A DNA stretch of 46,069 nt, from positions 1-46,069 of the forward strand of contig CAZWTD010000006.1 of the NCBI GenBank assembly GCA_964637345.1, in the 5' to 3' direction. Made by a program: the position numbers and the translations under genes. Positions within the stretch are counted from its first letter, which is position 1. Each line of letters opens with the position of its first letter. Below are positions 23,288 through 34,000 of the stretch, in pieces. Under the pieces are notes generated by a model. The model was given only the letters and a program-made list of their open reading frames with translations, ran no database searches and had not been told where the DNA came from. Source of the DNA: CAZWTD01 sp964637345 (GTDB lineage: Bacteria; Patescibacteriota; Patescibacteriia; HK-STAS-PATE-3).

Positions 23288-24937
23288 ATGGCGAAACAGA
23301 TTCTCTTTAATGAAGATGCTCGGAGCGCCCTGAAGCGGGGTGTTGATAAGCTCGCGAATGCCGTTCGGGTGACCCTCGGACCTCGCGGCCGTCATGTAGT
23401 CCTTGATAAAGGTTTCGGGTCTCCGACGATTACGAACGACGGCGTAACCATCGCGAAGGAGATTGAGCTTGAGGATAAGTACGAAAACCTCGGCGCTCAG
23501 CTCGTTCAGGAAGTTGCGACGAAGACAAATGACGTTGCCGGCGACGGAACAACGACCGCGACCGTTCTCGCGCAGAGCATTGTGAACGAAGGGCTGAAGA
23601 ATGTTGCGGCCGGCGCAAGCCCGATCGGGCTGCGTCACGGGCTCGATCGCGGAGTTTCTGCCGTGGTTGATGAGCTGAAGAAGATTTCAAAACCCGTTCA
23701 AACGAACGAGGAAATTGCCCAGGTCGCTTCTATCTCGGCCGGGGATGAAGAAGTCGGACGCCTCATCGCCGACGTGATGGAGAAGGTCGGGAAAGACGGT
23801 GTCATAACCGTCGAGGAATCCCAGACTTTTGGTCTTTCAAAAGAACTCGTGGAAGGAATGCAGTTCGATAAGGGCTTCGTTTCCCACTACATGGTGACGA
23901 ACGCCGAGCGCATGGAATCCGTCTATGAAGACGTTCCGATTCTCATCACCGATAAGAAGATTTCAGCGCTCAACGACATCCTTCCAGTCCTTGAGAAGCT
24001 GGCGCAGAGCGGCCGGAAAGAGCTGGTCATTATCGCTGACGATATCGAAGGCGAGGCGCTCGCGACCTTTGTCGTCAATAAACTCCGCGGGACCTTCAGC
24101 GTCCTCGGCGTGAAGGCGCCGGGTTTCGGCGATCGCCGGAAAGAGATGCTTGAAGACATCGCCGTGTTAACAGGCGGCCGAGTTATTAGTGAAGATCAGG
24201 GCTTAAAGCTCGAGAACGCGACGCCGGATCTTCTCGGCCAGGCGCGGAAGGTGATCGCGAAGAAAGAGTCGACGACGATTGTTGAAGGTCGTGGCGATAA
24301 AGCCTCGATCGACGCCCGCGTCGCTCAGATCAAAGCTGAGCTCAAGCATTCGGATTCCGACTTCGATAAAGAGAAGCTTCAGGAGCGCCTTGCGAAGCTC
24401 TCCGGCGGCGTCGGCGTGATCAAAGTAGGCGCGGCGACTGAGACCGAAATGAAGGAGAAGAAATTCAAGATTGAAGACGCGTTGAACGCAACGAAGGCCG
24501 CGGTTGAAGAAGGAGTTGTTCCTGGCGGCGGCATTGCGCTCCTCCGCGCGAGCCAGGTACTCGAACGCCTGACTTCGAAAACCGATGAAGAGAAGGTTGG
24601 TATCGAAATGCTACGTCGTGCACTTGAAGCGCCCCTTCGCATGATCGCGGAAAATGCTGGCGCCGAAGGTTCAGTCGTCGTGGATGCCGTGAAGAAGCTT
24701 CAGGGTGGACATGGCTATAATGCCTTGACTGGCGAGTATGGTGATCTCGTTGCCGCCGGTGTTCTTGACCCGACGAAAGTAACCCGGACTGCGCTCCAGA
24801 ATGCCGCCTCGATTGCTTCGCTCTTCTTAACAACGGAAGCGGTCGTGACCGACCTCCCGGAGAAGAAGGATGAGGCTGGTGCTGGCGCAGGCATGGCCGG
24901 CATGGGCGGTATGGGCGGCGGCATGATGGGGATGTGA
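23288..24937 (+). CDS. groL: chaperonin GroEL
   Basis: 549 aa, standard length. ATP-binding GDGTTTATVLA (about 86-96) with the catalytic Asp, the VTLGPRGRHV nucleotide loop, apical-domain sequence FDKGFVSHYMV, and a Gly-Gly-Met-rich C-terminal tail (GMGGMGGGMMGM) are all present. It forms the tetradecameric folding chamber. It starts 8 bases after groES. Confidence 0.99.
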   Translation: MAKQILFNEDARSALKRGVDKLANAVRVTLGPRGRHVVLDKGFGSPTITNDGVTIAKEIELEDKYENLGAQLVQEVATKTNDVAGDGTTTATVLAQSIVNEGLKNVAAGASPIGLRHGLDRGVSAVVDELKKISKPVQTNEEIAQVASISAGDEEVGRLIADVMEKVGKDGVITVEESQTFGLSKELVEGMQFDKGFVSHYMVTNAERMESVYEDVPILITDKKISALNDILPVLEKLAQSGRKELVIIADDIEGEALATFVVNKLRGTFSVLGVKAPGFGDRRKEMLEDIAVLTGGRVISEDQGLKLENATPDLLGQARKVIAKKESTTIVEGRGDKASIDARVAQIKAELKHSDSDFDKEKLQERLAKLSGGVGVIKVGAATETEMKEKKFKIEDALNATKAAVEEGVVPGGGIALLRASQVLERLTSKTDEEKVGIEMLRRALEAPLRMIAENAGAEGSVVVDAVKKLQGGHGYNALTGEYGDLVAAGVLDPTKVTRTALQNAASIASLFLTTEAVVTDLPEKKDEAGAGAGMAGMGGMGGGMMGM

Positions 24938-24939
24938 TC

Positions 24940-24994
24940 CCGCGAAGCCGGATCATCCCGAGTCCCACCGTATGGCGGGATGAAGGATCTCAAT
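24940..24994 (+). repeat. palindromic sequence after groEL
   Basis: CATCCCG and CGGGATG flank a 14-nt loop at about 24954-24982, preceded by a smaller GATCC...GGATC repeat. The GC-rich paired form looks like an interspersed palindromic element rather than a terminator. Confidence 0.35.
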
Positions 24995-25006
24995 AGATGA
25001 AATGCT

Positions 25007-25043
25007 CACAGCGCGGGTTCAATACCCGCGCTGTGTGGTGTTT
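25007..25043 (+). terminator. terminator of the groE operon
   Basis: A 12-bp perfect stem (CACAGCGCGGGT and its complement) with loop TCAAT, followed by a T-rich stretch ending in TTTT. Confidence 0.88.
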
Positions 25044-25045
25044 TG

Positions 25046-25074
25046 TTGAACAACTTCTCTGAACCCTCTATACT
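25046..25074 (+). promoter_or_regulatory. promoter of the 25092-25869 unit
   Basis: TTGAAC, 17 bases, TATACT. A usable SD (GAGGGAG) follows before the ATG. Confidence 0.82.
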
Positions 25075-25091
25075 ACAGAGGGAGTGATGAT

Positions 25092-25571
25092 ATGAACAAC
25101 GAAAACGCGAATACGAATACGCCAACCCCCGAGAGTGTTCGCATCGCCGGACAGTCGCTTGTGTTCTATTGGCAGTCTGCGCGGATTCCCGCCCTGATTG
25201 CTGCGACGGTCAACGTCATCCTCATTATTAGCAAGCTTCAGCCGGTATACTTGTGGGGGATTAATCTCCTGCTCGTCATTGGTCTCTGTATTTGGTTGAA
25301 GCTCGAAGAACGCCTGTCCTTCGGTTCAGCGGTCGCGTTGAGCAGCGTTGCCGGATTTTTCTCGGGCGCTATTGTTGCGGTCTTCCGGCTCATCTGGGAA
25401 CGAAAGCTCTTCCTGGTGTTTAATCTGATTACCGAGCCGCTCTTAACTGCCGCCGGCGCGTTCGCGCTTGCTGCACTTGTCGTAGCAATTCTCCGGTCAC
25501 GATTGTTCGCCCGTCGCGCAGCGCCGCCGGACGGACCGGACTCGCGAAAGGGGGTGAACCACCGTGCCTGA
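25092..25571 (+). CDS. integral membrane protein, unknown function
   Basis: 159 aa. A 25-residue hydrophilic N-terminus rich in Asn/Thr leads into four predicted transmembrane helices (about 33-50, 53-69, 78-98 and 112-137) and a short Arg/Pro-rich C-tail. It overlaps the next gene by 8 bases, so the two are coupled. Its layout resembles DUF4199-like small membrane proteins, but I cannot assign it. Confidence 0.75.
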   Translation: MNNENANTNTPTPESVRIAGQSLVFYWQSARIPALIAATVNVILIISKLQPVYLWGINLLLVIGLCIWLKLEERLSFGSAVALSSVAGFFSGAIVAVFRLIWERKLFLVFNLITEPLLTAAGAFALAALVVAILRSRLFARRAAPPDGPDSRKGVNHRA

Positions 25572-25869
25572 CATTTCAGGAAACTCGAAAGACATTGAAA
25601 CGAATAAACTGATGGCCGCCCTCGCGTATATTTGGGCCTTCAGTTTGGTGATGCTTCTCTTGAAGAAAGATTCGCCCTTCGTCCAGTTCCACGCTCGCCA
25701 GGGCTTCGTTCTCTTCGTTATTTCCGTGATCGTAATGTTGATCCCCTTCCTTTGGTGGCTCCAGATTGCCATTGTCATTTTCGACATTTTTGGGATTTGG
25801 AAAGCGTATCAAGGAGAAATGTGGAAAGCGCCCCTTATCAGCCAGTTAGCTGAACGGGTCAAATTCTAA
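25564..25869 (+). CDS. DUF4870-like small membrane protein
   Basis: 101 aa from a GTG behind GGGGGTG. It has three hydrophobic segments and the pattern ALAYIWAFSL...SPFVQFHARQGFVLF...IWKAYQGE, which matches DUF4870-type proteins (conserved Phe-His-Ala-Arg-Gln and Ala-x-Gly-Glu). Function is unknown for the family. A strong terminator follows. Confidence 0.8.
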   Translation: MPDISGNSKDIETNKLMAALAYIWAFSLVMLLLKKDSPFVQFHARQGFVLFVISVIVMLIPFLWWLQIAIVIFDIFGIWKAYQGEMWKAPLISQLAERVKF

Positions 25870-25883
25870 TCAACAAGAAAAAA

Positions 25884-25920
25884 ACGAAAACTCCGGAGTA
25901 CCCGGAGTTTTCGTTTCTCG
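25884..25920 (+). terminator. terminator after the DUF4870-like gene
   Basis: A 13-bp perfect stem (ACGAAAACTCCGG/CCGGAGTTTTCGT) with loop AGTAC. Confidence 0.9.
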
Positions 25921-25933
25921 GAGTCGAGGAACA

Positions 25934-25942
25934 TGCTATACT
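25934..25942 (+). promoter_or_regulatory. extended -10 promoter of ppsA
   Basis: TGCTATACT, an extended -10, with no clear -35 at 17 bases. The start site leaves a leader of about 20 nt with the SD GAAAGGAA. Confidence 0.65.
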
Positions 25943-25968
25943 TTCTTTCAGAAAGGAACTATCTTGAT

Positions 25969-28383
25969 ATGACACAACGCACAAAAGCGCATGTTCTCTG
26001 GTTCAACGAAGTTGGGGTTCGCGATGTTCCGCTCGTCGGCGGAAAGAATGCCAGCCTTGGCGAGATGTATCGGAAGCTCACAAAGCAGGGCGTTCGTATT
26101 CCCAACGGTTTTGCCGTGACGGCTTCGGCCTATCGGTATTTTGTTGAAGACGGAGGCATCAAGAAGAAGATCAAGGAGATCCTCGCGACCCTCAACACGC
26201 ACGACGTGCGCAATCTCGCAGTCCATGGCCGCAAAGTTCGCGAGCTTATTTTACGAACGCCTCTCCCAAAGGACCTTGAGCAGTCCATTATCGAGGCTTA
26301 CGATCGACTGGCCAAGCTCGAAGGTCAAGCGAATGTTGATGTGGCTGTTCGGTCGAGCGCGACCGCTGAAGATCTCGCGGATGCTTCGTTCGCCGGTCAG
26401 CAGGAAACCTATTTGAATATCCGCGGCCATCAGGCGCTGCTCGATGCTTGTCGAAAAGCCTTTGCATCGCTCTTTACCGACCGCGCGATTTCGTACCGAG
26501 CGGATAAAGGGTTTGACCACTTTAAAGTTGCGCTCTCGATCGGCGTCCAAAAGATGGTGCGTTCCGACAAAGGGTCGTCCGGGGTCATGTTCTCGATTGA
26601 CACCGAGAGCGGATTTAAGGACGTAGTCCTCATAAACTCGATTTATGGACTTGGCGAGAACATTGTTCAAGGGGCAGTCAGTCCGGACGAGTTCTACGTC
26701 CATAAGCCGACCCTTGCGAAAGGTTTCAAATCAATCATCTCGAAGTCGCTCGGAACAAAGCGCTGGCGCATGATTTACAACGCCGGTCCTGAGCCGACAA
26801 AAAATATTCCAGTTCCGAAAGCGGCTCGCCTTCAGTATTCGATTACCGACCGGGAGATTCTCCAACTTGCGAAATGGGCAGTCATCATCGAGAATCACTA
26901 CTCAAAGGAAGCGAAGCGCTTTAAGCCGATGGATATGGAGTGGGCGAAGGACGGAATCACCGGCAAGCTCTACATTGTCCAGGCTCGTCCGGAAACCGTC
27001 CAGTCTCAGCGCGACCCGTCGATTCTCGAAACCTATGAGTTGAAGCGGAAGAGCCGAGTTCTCATTACTGGTGTTCCGGTCGGTGCGAGAATCGGGACCG
27101 GAATGGCGCATGTGATTAAGGATACGGCTCAGATTGCCGACTTTAAGCCGGGCGAAGTGCTTGTGACAAAGATGACGGACCCAGACTGGGAGCCGATCAT
27201 GAAAATCGCCTCAGCCATCGTGACGGATGAAGGCGGCCGGACCTGCCACGCTGCGATTATCTCTCGTGAGCTGGGGATTCCCTGCATTGTTGGAACTGAG
27301 CGCGGGATGAAGACGATCAAGACCGGGCATCCAGTGACGGTCAGCTGCGCTGAAGGGGATGTTGGAAGAGTGTATGACGGGAAACTTGAGTACGTCGTAA
27401 AACGCACGAATCTTCATACGATCAAGCGTCCAAAAACGAAGATTGAAATGATTTTCGGGACTCCCGAGCTCGCCTTTCAAACGGCGCAGATTCCGAACGA
27501 TGGAGTTGGCCTCGCGCGCGAGGAGTTTATTATCGCCTCAAGCATCAAGATTCACCCGATGGCGCTCATCAACTACCCGAAGCTGAAGGATGCGAAGGCA
27601 AAGCGCGAAATCGAACGATTGACTGCCGGCTATCGAGATAAGAAGCAGTACTACGTCGATAAGCTCGCGCAGGGGATTGCGACGATTGCCGCGGCTTTCT
27701 ATCCGAAAGAAGTGATTGTGCGTCTCGCTGATTTTCGCTCGAATGAATATGCGGACCTCATTGGCGGTCGGGAGTTTGAGCCCGAAGAGCGTAACCCGAT
27801 GATCGGCTGGCGCGGCGCTTCCCGCTATTATGATCCCGCCTATCGTCCCGCCTTTGATCTTGAATGCAAAGCGCTCGTAAAAGTTCGGAAGGAAATGGGC
27901 CTGAAGAACATGAAGATCATGGTACCGTTTTGCCGGACGGTCGAGGAAGGGAAAAAGGTGATCGCCGCCTTGGCTGAGAACGGACTCGTTCAGCATCAGG
28001 ATGGACTTCAGGTTTTCGTCATGTGCGAGATTCCGTCGAATGTCATTCTCGCTGATGAATTCTCTGATATTTTTGACGGCTTCTCCATCGGCTCGAACGA
28101 TTTAACACAGCTCACGCTCGGGTTGGACCGCGATTCCGCACTCATCGCCCACGTTGGGAACGAGCAGAACGAGGCGGTGAAGAAATTGACGGCCCAGGTC
28201 ATCGCCGTTGCAAAGCGCCGACATCGCAAGATTGGAATTTGTGGCCAAGGCCCGTCCGATTTTCCGGAGTTTGCCCGCTTCCTCGTGAAGGCCGGAATTG
28301 ATTCTCTCTCCCTGAATCCGGATACGATCTTGAAGACCATGATTGATATCGCGAAGACCGAGAAGCGCCGGCGTCGTCGATAG
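25969..28383 (+). CDS. ppsA: phosphoenolpyruvate synthase
   Basis: 804 aa from MTQRTKAHV (E. coli PpsA is 792). The N-terminal ATP-binding domain has GGKNASLGEM and SSATAEDLADASFAGQ, the swivelling domain has GGRTCHAAIISRELGIPC with phospho-histidine His427, and the PEP-binding C-terminal domain has SIGSNDLTQLTLGLDRDS. It converts pyruvate and ATP to PEP, AMP and phosphate in gluconeogenesis, or runs in reverse. The chosen start lies after the extended -10. Its stop is only 6 bases from the next gene, so they may share a transcript. Confidence 0.97.
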   Translation: MTQRTKAHVLWFNEVGVRDVPLVGGKNASLGEMYRKLTKQGVRIPNGFAVTASAYRYFVEDGGIKKKIKEILATLNTHDVRNLAVHGRKVRELILRTPLPKDLEQSIIEAYDRLAKLEGQANVDVAVRSSATAEDLADASFAGQQETYLNIRGHQALLDACRKAFASLFTDRAISYRADKGFDHFKVALSIGVQKMVRSDKGSSGVMFSIDTESGFKDVVLINSIYGLGENIVQGAVSPDEFYVHKPTLAKGFKSIISKSLGTKRWRMIYNAGPEPTKNIPVPKAARLQYSITDREILQLAKWAVIIENHYSKEAKRFKPMDMEWAKDGITGKLYIVQARPETVQSQRDPSILETYELKRKSRVLITGVPVGARIGTGMAHVIKDTAQIADFKPGEVLVTKMTDPDWEPIMKIASAIVTDEGGRTCHAAIISRELGIPCIVGTERGMKTIKTGHPVTVSCAEGDVGRVYDGKLEYVVKRTNLHTIKRPKTKIEMIFGTPELAFQTAQIPNDGVGLAREEFIIASSIKIHPMALINYPKLKDAKAKREIERLTAGYRDKKQYYVDKLAQGIATIAAAFYPKEVIVRLADFRSNEYADLIGGREFEPEERNPMIGWRGASRYYDPAYRPAFDLECKALVKVRKEMGLKNMKIMVPFCRTVEEGKKVIAALAENGLVQHQDGLQVFVMCEIPSNVILADEFSDIFDGFSIGSNDLTQLTLGLDRDSALIAHVGNEQNEAVKKLTAQVIAVAKRRHRKIGICGQGPSDFPEFARFLVKAGIDSLSLNPDTILKTMIDIAKTEKRRRRR

Positions 28384-28389
28384 GAATTT

Positions 28390-30927
28390 ATGCGGAAGAA
28401 AAGTCATCGAAAAAAACGACTTTATCCCAGCCGCGCATTTTTGCTTAGCCTCTTTGCTTTTCTTGTGTTTGGGGTAGCTGCTTGGCCAGTATTTCGTGCA
28501 TCCGCGGACGCGGCGCCTTCTGTTTTACCTATCCCCGATACGGTCATTGAGGAAGACGATTATCTCTATCTTACGGTGACGGCGGAAGACCCTGATTGCG
28601 GGTATTCTGGTCCGGATGATTATTCGTGTCCGAATGATACGCTATCCTTTTCCTCGTCCGGGCTTCCTTTGGGCGCGCTTCTCAAAGATGTAACGGACGA
28701 TCTTGGAAATCCGCTTCCGAATAATGCTCGTCAAGCAAGGATTATTTGGCTTCCCTTACCTGATCAGGCCGGTCAGGACTTTAGCGTATCGATTAGCGTT
28801 ACGGATGCGGCCGGGCATGTTTCCGCCACCGAAAGCGTTCTGTTAACGGCAACTGATTTAACTGGACCACCTGTTGTAACGGCCCCCGCTGCCCGGCAAG
28901 TGATTGCCGGAGAACCCCTTGCCTTTGTTGTTGCCGCGCAAGATCATGACTATCCGGCGGAGTCGATTACGTTAACCGCGAGCAACCTTCCGGCGGGCGC
29001 CAGTTTTCAAGATTACGGGACCGGAGTCGGTCTTTTTCGCTGGGTGACGAGTCCTTCTGACAGTGGCACAAGTATTGAGGTGAGTTTCCGAGCGAGCTCC
29101 GGAACGGACCTGGTGACGAATACCACAACGGTTACCGTTCAGTCAGTCCCGAATTATACGGAGATAAGCTCCTGTGGCGACGTATATACAAATGTTCGGA
29201 TTATTGCGCCGCTCACGAAGACGAATGGTCAAACCTGCCTGAATGTGAAAGCGAGCAACATCATTATTGATGGAAATCATCAACCCATCACCGTCACGTA
29301 TGGAGCGGAAGACCAGGCCCTCGAGATCCGGGATGATTCAAATACACCATTCAATTATTCAAATATCACGATAAAAAATATCGTATCGGAAGATGGTATT
29401 CGTCTCGTGGGAGATACGATGTCGAACATTACTATTCATTCAGTTCAGGTAGGCGCATTAAGTAATAGTGGGACCGACGATATTGCCTATTTGAACAATA
29501 CGCTATCGACTTTTCTGTCCTCAACCGCCAACGTAAATGGTCAGGCGGCCGTTCGGGCCGTATTTGCAGACAATGTCGTCCAGTCCGACGTGAATAATGA
29601 CGTGAAGTCTCTTGTAGAGTTTATCGGCTCGTATCGGGATGTGTTCGCTCCAATCACAAATTATGTCATTGAAGGCAACACGATAACGGGAACATTTAAC
29701 GGTACGCCGACAAGCGCAATTACGACAATGCGGATTCGCGAGTCCAGGCATAATGTTGTATCTAGGAATACCGTTGTGAGTACCGGGACTCGGATGGGCC
29801 TGTATATTCGCGACGAATCAAATGATACGCTCTATGAGAGCAACCGTTTCGAAAGTGAAGGAGCCGAGGCGATTCGTGTTGCTTCCGGAAATGATTGTCG
29901 AACCTGGGCGAGCGGGAATATTTTTCGTGGAAATACATTCATTTCTCGAGCGGACCCAGCCTTAGGCCGAAATGGAATTTACCTAGAGTATCAGATCGCA
30001 AACACCTACGACCATAACGTTTTTTGGCTTCCGACAACAAACCAAACAAAAGTGTTCGGTGGTTTCCGCGATGTGTATGATCATAATACCTTTTATTTCG
30101 GTTCGAATTATCTTTGGCAATACCGTTCCGGTCCGCCCGCCGATGTCTACACAAATAATATTTTTAGCTATTCGGCCGGACAATTTTTTACAACGACCGG
30201 CTTTGCATTAAATCGCTATACGGGCGACTACAACCTTTTCTTTAATCGAAGTGGGGATGTCCAATTCAGCCCGCCGACTCATACGACACTGGCCGACTGG
30301 CAGCAGGATCACCTGAATGCCGGAGCGCCGCAAGATGTCCATTCGCTTGAGGCAGACCCCCTATTTGTTGATCCGGCGAATGGCGATTTTCGCCTCCAGC
30401 CCGGATCGCCGGCCATCGGCCATGCTGCTGATGGAAGTGAGCTCGGAGCCTTGAGCGCCGGATCGAATGCAGTCCCCGTACTGCAAGCGATTGGATCTCG
30501 GAGCGTTCACCTCGGAGAGAGTTTTTCGTTTTTTATCGCCGCGACCGACTCTGATGCTGAAGATGAGTTACTTTTTAGCGCTATTGATTTGCCGAACGGA
30601 GCGACGCTAACGAATTTAGGCAACAGGACCGCCATGGTTCAGTGGACGCCGACGAGCGGCCAAATCGGCGATTATTCGGTTCAGTTTCGCGTCGCCGATA
30701 CGCAAGGCGGCGCTGATAGCGAGGTCGTAACGTTGACGGTATTAGAAAACGCTCCCCCCTGTGTGTCGAATTGGACTTGTACCGAATGGTCGTCTTGTAG
30801 CGGCGGTCTCCAAACCCGGACTTGTACGGATGAAGCTGCGTGTGGAAGCGATGCTGGGCGCCCCGCCGAGGCCCAGGCCTGCGACGGAACTCCGCCCGCC
30901 TCAGTTGCGGATCTCCGTGTGCAGTAG
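28390..30927 (+). CDS. large exported beta-helix protein with TSP1-like C-terminal module
   Basis: 845 aa. A basic N-terminus and signal sequence (about 16-40) are followed by two Ig/cadherin-like repeats (about 43-255), a right-handed parallel beta-helix (about 265-680, many Asn-x-Ile/Asn-x-Phe turns), a third Ig-like domain (about 690-785) and a six-Cys module (CVSNWTCTEWSSC...QTRTC...CGSDAGRP...C). It stops at PPASVADLRVQ, which is the first strand of a fibronectin-III domain with the rest missing. The sequence after the stop does not continue the domain, so this is not a simple nonsense mutation. Beta-helices of this kind bind or cleave polysaccharide; no catalytic residues are identified. 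Confidence 0.8.
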   Translation: MRKKSHRKKRLYPSRAFLLSLFAFLVFGVAAWPVFRASADAAPSVLPIPDTVIEEDDYLYLTVTAEDPDCGYSGPDDYSCPNDTLSFSSSGLPLGALLKDVTDDLGNPLPNNARQARIIWLPLPDQAGQDFSVSISVTDAAGHVSATESVLLTATDLTGPPVVTAPAARQVIAGEPLAFVVAAQDHDYPAESITLTASNLPAGASFQDYGTGVGLFRWVTSPSDSGTSIEVSFRASSGTDLVTNTTTVTVQSVPNYTEISSCGDVYTNVRIIAPLTKTNGQTCLNVKASNIIIDGNHQPITVTYGAEDQALEIRDDSNTPFNYSNITIKNIVSEDGIRLVGDTMSNITIHSVQVGALSNSGTDDIAYLNNTLSTFLSSTANVNGQAAVRAVFADNVVQSDVNNDVKSLVEFIGSYRDVFAPITNYVIEGNTITGTFNGTPTSAITTMRIRESRHNVVSRNTVVSTGTRMGLYIRDESNDTLYESNRFESEGAEAIRVASGNDCRTWASGNIFRGNTFISRADPALGRNGIYLEYQIANTYDHNVFWLPTTNQTKVFGGFRDVYDHNTFYFGSNYLWQYRSGPPADVYTNNIFSYSAGQFFTTTGFALNRYTGDYNLFFNRSGDVQFSPPTHTTLADWQQDHLNAGAPQDVHSLEADPLFVDPANGDFRLQPGSPAIGHAADGSELGALSAGSNAVPVLQAIGSRSVHLGESFSFFIAATDSDAEDELLFSAIDLPNGATLTNLGNRTAMVQWTPTSGQIGDYSVQFRVADTQGGADSEVVTLTVLENAPPCVSNWTCTEWSSCSGGLQTRTCTDEAACGSDAGRPAEAQACDGTPPASVADLRVQ

Positions 30928-31003
30928 CTGATTTCGCTCTACTCAGAGAACTTTCGCGCCCTGCTCGGCTTTTTGTATTTCTCAGGATATTTTGAATGAA
31001 AAG

Positions 31004-31012
31004 TGGTATACT
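31004..31012 (+). promoter_or_regulatory. extended -10 promoter of the 31030-36572 unit
   Basis: TGGTATACT, identical to the extended -10 before the 36620 gene; no good -35. It overlaps a spurious upstream ATG at 31003. Confidence 0.6.
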
Positions 31013-31029
31013 ATTTCGTAGTAACCTCC

Positions 31030-34000
31030 ATGAGTCCAAGAAAAACGGATCGAAAAATCGGCAAGAAAAGAATACAGGGCAGCCTTCGAGGCCGCCTTGG
31101 GATTGGACTGATGATTGGTTTACTCGGCGGCGTTTCCCTTTTTTCCTGGCAACGCGCTAATGCTCCGCACCTTCAAAAATCTCAAGCGCTAGGTGAAGTT
31201 GCGGGTGATGGAACTGACTACCCAGCGCTCTATACAAATCATCGGGACTATCGTTGCGGTGGGACCTGCGCAACGAAGAACCTCATTCCCGAGGAGGCGA
31301 GTTTTGAGGTCGGAGCCGCGGATCAGATTGACGGGCTCGCGTTCTTCCGGCGTATGGGGTACGAAACATATGCCCCTGGAAGCCGAAATCTTTTCTCGAG
31401 TAATCCGTCGGTAGGCTATAACCCTCCCGCTATTACTACCGAGCGATTTGTAGATGGGGCGAAGAGTTTTAAAGTGGTGAATACGAATCGTGATGGATTG
31501 CTCTTTGATTTCAATTGGATTCAGGTCCCAACGACAGGTAAGTACGTTTTTTCGGTGTATGCAAAAGCTGAAAATCTCGGAGATAACGCTACACAAATTC
31601 TCTCTAACCTTTCCATTCGAGATAAAGATTGGGCGGAGCAGATGAGCGCAGGTGATCGGTGGCTTACAGAATCTCCCGCAGGAAATTCCGGGTGGGTCCG
31701 CCTGTCTATTGCAACGAATGTTGATCTCCAAGCTGGCGAGTTTTACCGTCCGGAATTTCGGATTAGCTCAAGAATGGCTCCAGGTCTTACCGGGACCTTT
31801 TACCTCGACGCGATACAGTTTGAGTTGGCGGAAAATCAGTCAAACCCTCAACCCTCATCGTTTGCCTATCAAACTACAGCCCAGGAATTATTTGCGTATA
31901 CAAGCTCCGACCAGAGCGGTTCCCAGCCGAAGCGAGGGAATTTGTATTGGTCCCAGGACGCGGAAACGATATACGCACAGGTTCAACTTCGGGAGGCCGC
32001 GCCATTAAGCGCGGACAGTCAGTTAAGGTGGTGGCTCTATGATGCAAATGGTGATTCGACGAATCAAAGTACGGCGCTGGCGAGCGGTTCGCAGCTAGTC
32101 CAGCCTAACGCCGAATCATTCCAAACGGTTTCAATGAATCTCGCCTCGATATTGGCTTCTGCCGCACCCGATGCCCAGAAAGGCATTTGGAAGATCGTTT
32201 TTGAACTTTGGGATCCGGCTGGAAGCACAATGATTGATCGAGAATTCTTAGTACTTGGGCGCCTTGAAGAATCACCCTATGTTGGTCAGAGTTTACCAGA
32301 TTCGTTTTTTGGAAATCATGTCTCCCTCGGTCAACGTCTCATCGAATATTCTGGTTTTTTTGATCGGTACTTTTCGGTTTTTCAAGCGAACCGACCAGTG
32401 AATGAATATTACGACATCGCTGAGAAGCTTGGGATAAAAACCTCAAGAGAATTCGGCCTACTTGAACAGGATCTTGTTGACCGCCGCGAAGAACTTGGAT
32501 TAGCTGATGCCTTTATTGAAGATTACGTTGATGAGATGGCGGCGCATTCTATTGATTTGCTGCCAGTGATCGGTCAGCGCCACGGAAATGGGAACGCGGA
32601 TGCAGAGTGGCAGAATTTTGTCTCCGAGGTTGTTCAAGCATATGGGAGCAAGGTGGGCGATTACGAGGTTCTCAACGAGCCGCATGATGATACCTTCCCC
32701 TACGTTCGGTATTATGGGTATCTGTGGCGTTCAGAAGAAGTTATCCATAGCGTGTTGCCCGATGCTAATGTGTTAGGACCCTCCTCAAGTTTTCAGTATT
32801 TTGCTGATCTTCTTGGGTACACAGATGGAAGCCATGGGACAGGATTTGACCTTTTCACAAGCTCCGCGGCTCATATCTATTTTCGTTACTCCAACGGGAT
32901 GCGGGATATTCCAGAGGATACGTACGGGAATGGCTTTACTGATGTCGATGGGGCAATTCGAAAATGGCAAGGTATTTTTAATGAGGCTGCCCCTGATGTT
33001 GCAAGCCGTAAAACTACATGGATTACCGAGATTGGTATTAATCAGGCACGACTCTACGATGATATCCCGGCGATTGCCTATAGCGCTTGGACCGGCGATG
33101 AGGCGATTTTTTACAACCACATGAGCGGCTCGGTTCCGATAGCAAAGAAATTAGCCTCTGACTTTTTACGGTATGAGCTGTACCAGATGGCGAATGGGAT
33201 CATAAGGTCATATGAATTTGGATTGTTTGTTCCAACAATCCACGATAGCTTGATGTACGGCTTTTTTGACTATGATGGCACGCCACTGCCAATTGCGGCC
33301 GGGTATGCCCAGATGACGAAGCGACTTGAGCAGGGGGAGTACATCCGCCGGGTTGAGCAACCTGACCTTCGTGCCAATGCGACATACCAGGATAAAAGCC
33401 GCGCATTCCTTTTCTCCGCGCCGGACCTTGATCAACCCGGTGCCACGCGACCCGTTGCCGTTGTTTGGAATTGGACACAAGATGGAGTCGGCGGCGGTTT
33501 ACTTGATATTCCCTTGCAAGCTGATCGGGTTTTGGTTGAAGATATGTTTGGCAACCCGGTTGATATTGGAAGCGGGGCTTCATTCTCGCTGCCGCTCGAT
33601 CCTTCGCCGAAGTACATCATCGGAGAGAGTGGGATGACAATGAGTGAATTTGCCTACGCGTTTGACTCTCGACGTCCGAATGCACCCTTTGCGCCAACGG
33701 CTACGGTTGAAGGGGAGCGGGTTAAAATTACGATTTCAGCAGGATTGAATCAGGACGTCGCGACCTATCGGGTGTACCGAGAGCCAGCGTCGGGGGGGAC
33801 AGCAGAATACGTCGGAGATGCGACTGGTGAACCGTATGACTCAACGTTCACCTGGTATGATGATCCACCAACTGGCTCCTGGCGCTATCGAGCAAGCGCG
33901 GTTGAGCAAGGAACAGACTTCGAGACGGCGCGTTCTGGGGTAAGTCAGGCCGTGAGCGTGAATGACTCCCCGAGTTGGGTTGATCAAATTGATCTAACGG